Positions 22,619 through 24,523 of a DNA stretch of 24,523 nt are shown one piece after another. The notes under the pieces were generated by a model. That model saw only the letters and a list, made by a program, of their open reading frames with translations, was not told the origin of the DNA and ran no database searches. The translations under genes and the position numbers were made by a program. This DNA comes from an uncultured Lachnoanaerobaculum sp. (GTDB taxonomy: Bacteria; Bacillota; Clostridia; Lachnospirales; Lachnospiraceae), in contig CAKAQP010000008.1 in NCBI GenBank assembly GCA_916720285.1, positions 1-24,523 of the forward strand, in the 5' to 3' direction. Positions within the stretch are counted from its first letter, which is position 1; every line of letters begins with the position of its first letter.

Positions 22619-22936
22619 TTACTTGACCTCCTGTAAATTAATCTTGATAAAATCTCTGTACTCTTCTCCTATATCCATAAGACCAAGAATACATGAATCC
22701 AGTAATAGTCCCGATTTTTCACTTCTATCATGCAAAATCAAAGAAAAGAAGCCGTCGTCAGAATCGACCGTAAAATCGTCATCACAAAAATGTTCAATAG
22801 AATTCGCCAAATTCAGTGTAAGCACCGAAACCGCCGCGCATACTATATCCTTGCCTTCTTCATCAAAGTTTGCATGTCCTGAAACTTTCAAACCGGTGTA
22901 TTTGCCGTCTTTGGCAAATGCAATAACATCAATCAT
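22619..22936 (-). CDS. prp: Ribosomal-processing cysteine protease Prp
   Basis: Prp (YsxB) cleaves the N-terminal extension of L27. The 105-residue protein has the catalytic dyad in SGHANFDEEGKDIVCAAVS (His21 and Cys33), matching the spacing of the characterised S. aureus enzyme, followed by the dimer-forming helix VLTLNLANSIEH. It sits between rplU (six-base spacing) and rpmA (no gap), so the protease and its substrate are made from the same message. No strong ribosome binding site precedes ATG 22936; coupling to rplU is likely. Confidence 0.94.
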   Translation of the reverse strand: MIDVIAFAKDGKYTGLKVSGHANFDEEGKDIVCAAVSVLTLNLANSIEHFCDDDFTVDSDDGFFSLILHDRSEKSGLLLDSCILGLMDIGEEYRDFIKINLQEVK

Positions 22937-22941
22937 AAAGA

Positions 22942-23250
22942 TTATGCATTAATCTTTTCAATCTTAACTTCTGTAAACTGCTGTCTGTGACCGTTCTTCT
23001 TGTGGTGACCTTTTTTAGGCTTGTACTTGTATACAATAACCTTCTTAGCCTTGCCCTCTTTAAGAACAGATGCACTGACACTTGCTCCTGTTACAGTAGG
23101 TGTTCCAACTTTAAGTTCTCCATCGTTTAGTGCAAGAACCTGATCAAATGTAACAGCCTCACCGTCTGCTTTTCCAAGTTTCTCTACTCTAATGATATCT
23201 CCTTCAGAAACCTTATACTGCTTACCACCTGTAGCAATAATTGCGTACAT
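22942..23250 (-). CDS. rplU: 50S ribosomal protein L21
   Basis: L21 binds 23S rRNA in the large subunit. The 102-residue protein begins MYAIIATGGKQYKV and ends with the basic YKYKPKKGHHKKNGHRQ and FTEVKIEKI regions that contact rRNA. ATG 23250 is preceded by TAGGAGG at seven bases; an in-frame ATG at 23271 is upstream of that site and rejected. It is the first gene of the eight-gene operon ending with rsfS, and has a structured leader. Confidence 0.97.
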   Translation of the reverse strand: MYAIIATGGKQYKVSEGDIIRVEKLGKADGEAVTFDQVLALNDGELKVGTPTVTGASVSASVLKEGKAKKVIVYKYKPKKGHHKKNGHRQQFTEVKIEKINA

Positions 23251-23253
23251 AAG

Positions 23254-23326
23254 GATACCTCCTATTATCATTACTCGCCAAAATTGGTGCCTGAAACAGG
23301 CTTGAAACCAACATTGAGCGGCATAC
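23254..23326 (-). ncRNA. L21 leader (rplU 5' leader RNA)
   Basis: Between the predicted promoter and the rplU ribosome binding site the minus strand folds into a nested hairpin. TTGGT (23284-23288) pairs with ACCAA (23307-23311), and inside it GCCTG (23289-23293) pairs with CAGGC (23297-23301), with a five-base bulge on one side. The following GGCGAGTAATGATAATAGGAGG resembles the Firmicute L21 leader known from rplU-prp-rpmA operons, thought to give autoregulation by L21. The match is from memory. Confidence 0.65.
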
Positions 23327-23332
23327 CTATTG

Positions 23333-23362
23333 AGTATACACTAGAAATATAGTGATTGTCAA
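23333..23362 (-). promoter_or_regulatory. Promoter of the rplU-rsfS operon
   Basis: On the minus strand TTGACA (23362-23357), an 18-base spacer and TATACT (23338-23333). The -35 box covers the gerW stop codon, and a small dyad CACTA-N6-TAGTG fills the spacer. Confidence 0.62.
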
Positions 23363-23766
23363 TCAATATATTTACTTTCACTTTCATTTAATATTGTCTC
23401 TGCCTGCTTTGTAGCATCCTTATCTACATCAGACTTATTTGTAACCTTATTTATAAGTTCAGGAATCATATCAATGATTTTAGTGAATGCATCCTGATTT
23501 TTTATATTCACAACCTTTGTTCTTCCGTCTTGAATAATAAGCATTGCACTTGGTGTTATCTTGGCACTCATTCCGCCGCCACCCTTTGACTTTGAGGTTT
23601 CTTCAAACGTCCCGGTTGCCATTCCGCAACTTACATCCACCAATGGTATTATTGTAGTATCACCTACAACAATAGGCTCTCCCACTACAGTCTTTGTTGT
23701 AAGAAAAGTATTCATACCGTTAAATATAGCTTCGGCATTATCAAAAAATCGACTGTTCTTCTCCAT
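23359..23766 (-). CDS. gerW: GerW/YtfJ family spore protein
   Basis: This 135-residue protein of the GerW (YtfJ) family is, in Bacillus, a forespore protein needed for normal germination. The conserved core is GEPIVVGDTTIIPLVDVSCG, a glycine cluster SKGGGGMSA, and TPSAMLIIQDGRTKVVNI. No signal peptide is seen. The start is ATG 23766, with GAAAGGG seven bases upstream; the longer frame from 23829 lacks one. The gene is monocistronic with its own promoter, and rplU starts close downstream. The gene occurs in many Clostridia, including some not known to sporulate, so it does not prove spore formation. Confidence 0.9.
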   Translation of the reverse strand: MEKNSRFFDNAEAIFNGMNTFLTTKTVVGEPIVVGDTTIIPLVDVSCGMATGTFEETSKSKGGGGMSAKITPSAMLIIQDGRTKVVNIKNQDAFTKIIDMIPELINKVTNKSDVDKDATKQAETILNESESKYID

Positions 23767-23827
23767 CTTTGCCCTTTCTATCGTAAAACATAATATATGC
23801 AAATTTATAGACTCTCTTAAAGTCTTC

Positions 23828-23856
23828 ATTATACCACATATTTATAATAATATCAC
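23828..23856 (-). promoter_or_regulatory. Promoter of gerW
   Basis: On the minus strand GTGATA (23856-23851), a 17-base spacer and TATAAT (23833-23828) with an extended -10 (TGG before TATAAT). It diverges from the Rrf2 promoter; the two -35 boxes are nine bases apart. Confidence 0.5.
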
Positions 23857-23865
23857 CATACTTAG

Positions 23866-23894
23866 TTTACATTTATTTCCATATTTGATATGAT
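23866..23894 (+). promoter_or_regulatory. Sigma-A promoter of the Rrf2 regulator gene
   Basis: TTTACA (23866-23871), a 17-base spacer and TATGAT (23889-23894) predict a transcript start near 23901 and a leader of about 110 bases. Confidence 0.75.
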
Positions 23895-23900
23895 AGTATC

Positions 23901-23925
23901 AATTCCTAGTTATGCACTAGGTATT
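23901..23925 (+). promoter_or_regulatory. Candidate Rrf2 operator dyad at the transcription start
   Basis: An imperfect 25-base palindrome is centred at 23913; nine of twelve positions in each arm are symmetric, including CCTAG and CTAGG. CC at 23905-23906 and GG at 23920-23921 are 13 bases apart, with A four before and T four after, the same spacing as the E. coli IscR type 2 site (two of eight consensus positions differ). Position at +1 suits autorepression. Confidence 0.5.
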
Positions 23926-23938
23926 AAATTAAATCAAA

Positions 23939-23989
23939 CTGATGATTTCGCTCAAACTCCGAAGGCTTTCAGCTTAAATAAATCATCAG
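23939..23989 (+). other. Leader stem of the Rrf2 gene
   Basis: CTGATGATTT (23939-23948) and AAATCATCAG (23980-23989) are perfect 10-base inverted arms enclosing a 31-base loop, in the untranslated leader just before the ribosome binding site (GAGG, 24003-24006). It matches no riboswitch class I recognise. Confidence 0.5.
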
Positions 23990-24012
23990 ATTATATAGAA
24001 AAGAGGAATCAA

Positions 24013-24480
24013 ATGAAAATTTCTACTAGAGGTAGATACGCTTTAAAAATGATGGTCGAGTTTGCAATAAACTCCGATACACCTACAAAAATAAATCAGG
24101 TCTCCAAATCCTATGGAATTTCTGAAAAATACTTGGAGCAGATAGTTTCCATTCTTTCAAAGGCTAAGCTTGTAAAAAGTATTCGTGGTGCTCAAGGCGG
24201 ATATTTACTCATTAAACCTGTAGAAGAATATACTGTCGGCGAAATACTGAGACTTACAGAGGGCTCACTCTCTCCGGTTGACTGTCTTGACGGCAACGGT
24301 TCCTGCGTGCATTCAGACTTTTGTGTAACACAGAACCTTTTCAAAAAAGTTGAAGATGCCATAAACAATGTAGTGGACAATATATCTCTTCAGGATCTGG
24401 TAGACGATGAGCTTGATATACGAAAAAGAGAAAAAGAACTTGAGTTAAATGATAAAAACGGTTGTCATAAAATCACATAA
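24013..24480 (+). CDS. Rrf2 family transcriptional regulator with three clustered cysteines
   Basis: The 155-residue protein starts MKISTRGRYALKMMVEFA, typical of Rrf2 regulators. A winged helix-turn-helix (about 24-60; YGISEKYLEQIVSIL and SIRGAQGGYLL) is followed by a linker and Cys91, Cys98 and Cys104 in DCLDGNGSC and SDFC. The cysteine spacing (C-X6-C-X5-C) is close to IscR, so an iron-sulfur cluster sensor is likely. CymR-type cysteine-metabolism regulators of Bacillus, as I recall, lack these cysteines. ATG 24013 has GAGG upstream; an in-frame ATG at 23890 lies at the -10 box of the promoter and is rejected. The last codons form part of the terminator. Its target operon is outside the window. 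Confidence 0.9.
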   Translation: MKISTRGRYALKMMVEFAINSDTPTKINQVSKSYGISEKYLEQIVSILSKAKLVKSIRGAQGGYLLIKPVEEYTVGEILRLTEGSLSPVDCLDGNGSCVHSDFCVTQNLFKKVEDAINNVVDNISLQDLVDDELDIRKREKELELNDKNGCHKIT

Positions 24481-24502
24481 AAGTGATATATGGCAACCGT
24501 TT
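24456..24502 (+). terminator. Terminator of the Rrf2 gene
   Basis: A 13-bp stem with one G-U pair (24456-24468 with 24490-24502) is capped by a second 5-bp stem ATCAC/GTGAT, and is followed by CAATTTTTAA. Its left arm lies inside the last codons of the gene, and the stop codon is in the internal region. Confidence 0.75.
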
Positions 24503-24523
24503 CAATTTTTAAAAACAACACTG

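Noticed and set aside
23767..23829. 21-residue N-terminal extension of GerW
   Set aside because: It would start within the predicted -10 region and lacks a ribosome binding site, whereas the ATG at 23766 has one and matches the family start.
1..24523. CRISPR array, insertion sequence, phage or toxin-antitoxin module
   Set aside because: No regularly spaced direct repeats, transposase, integrase or paired small toxin/antitoxin genes were seen on either strand.

Overview
The window looks like an ordinary AT-rich chromosomal segment of a low-GC Firmicute, most likely a Clostridia/Lachnospiraceae member. The pointers are strong AGGAGG-type ribosome binding sites, sigma-A promoters, a ribosomal protein L27 with the Firmicute N-terminal extension plus its protease Prp, a GerW/YtfJ-type sporulation protein, and the rplU-prp-rpmA-obgE-yhbY-nadD-yqeK-rsfS gene order. 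No insertion sequence, phage, CRISPR array or rRNA gene is visible. Nearly all genes lie on the minus strand; citrate synthase, a DUF364 gene, four tRNAs and an Rrf2 regulator lie on the plus strand.

Layout. 1-281: pieces of one sugar-binding lipoprotein gene in both orientations, a fold-back junction. 282-645: AT-rich spacer. 646-2004 (+): citrate synthase. 2058-5692 (-): SseB-like protein (own promoter), then ApbE flavin transferase coupled to an upstream beta-CASP metallo-beta-lactamase ribonuclease. 5863-12894 (-): one apparent operon running from a strong promoter at 12927-12955 to a terminator at 5826-5860, encoding a heterodimeric ABC exporter, a B12-type radical SAM protein (TIGR03960), its partner TIGR03936 and a short RNase G. 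13010-14545 (-): uracil-DNA glycosylase and undecaprenyl-diphosphatase. 14844-15689 (+): a DUF4213/DUF364 putative metal-chelation protein with its own promoter. 15742-18647 (-): a TPP-riboswitch-controlled operon for an MTH1187-type thiamine-binding protein and a ThiX-ThiY-ThiZ pyrimidine (thiamine precursor) ABC importer. 18771-19118 (+): tRNA-Trp, -Pro, -Glu and -Thr, all with C at anticodon position 34. 19146-23250 (-): the ribosome-assembly/NAD operon from rplU to rsfS, with a structured L21 leader. 23359-23766 (-): GerW/YtfJ. 24013-24480 (+): an Rrf2-family regulator with three clustered cysteines and a dyad at its transcription start.

How it fits together: thiamine precursor uptake is shut off by TPP through a terminator that abuts the first ribosome binding site; L27 is matured by the protease encoded directly upstream of it; ObgE, YhbY and RsfS are ribosome-assembly factors; RNase G and the two radical-SAM-linked proteins, usually neighbours of rplU, here sit about 16 kb away behind an ABC exporter. 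I did not find a clearly novel multi-gene defence or mobile system. The points most worth a second look are the fold-back junction at the left edge, the exporter/radical SAM/RNase G operon with its truncated RNase G, the lone DUF364 gene with a leader dyad, the all-C34 tRNA cluster, and the Rrf2 leader. Start codons were adjusted by eye from ribosome binding sites; all family calls are from motif recognition without database searches.
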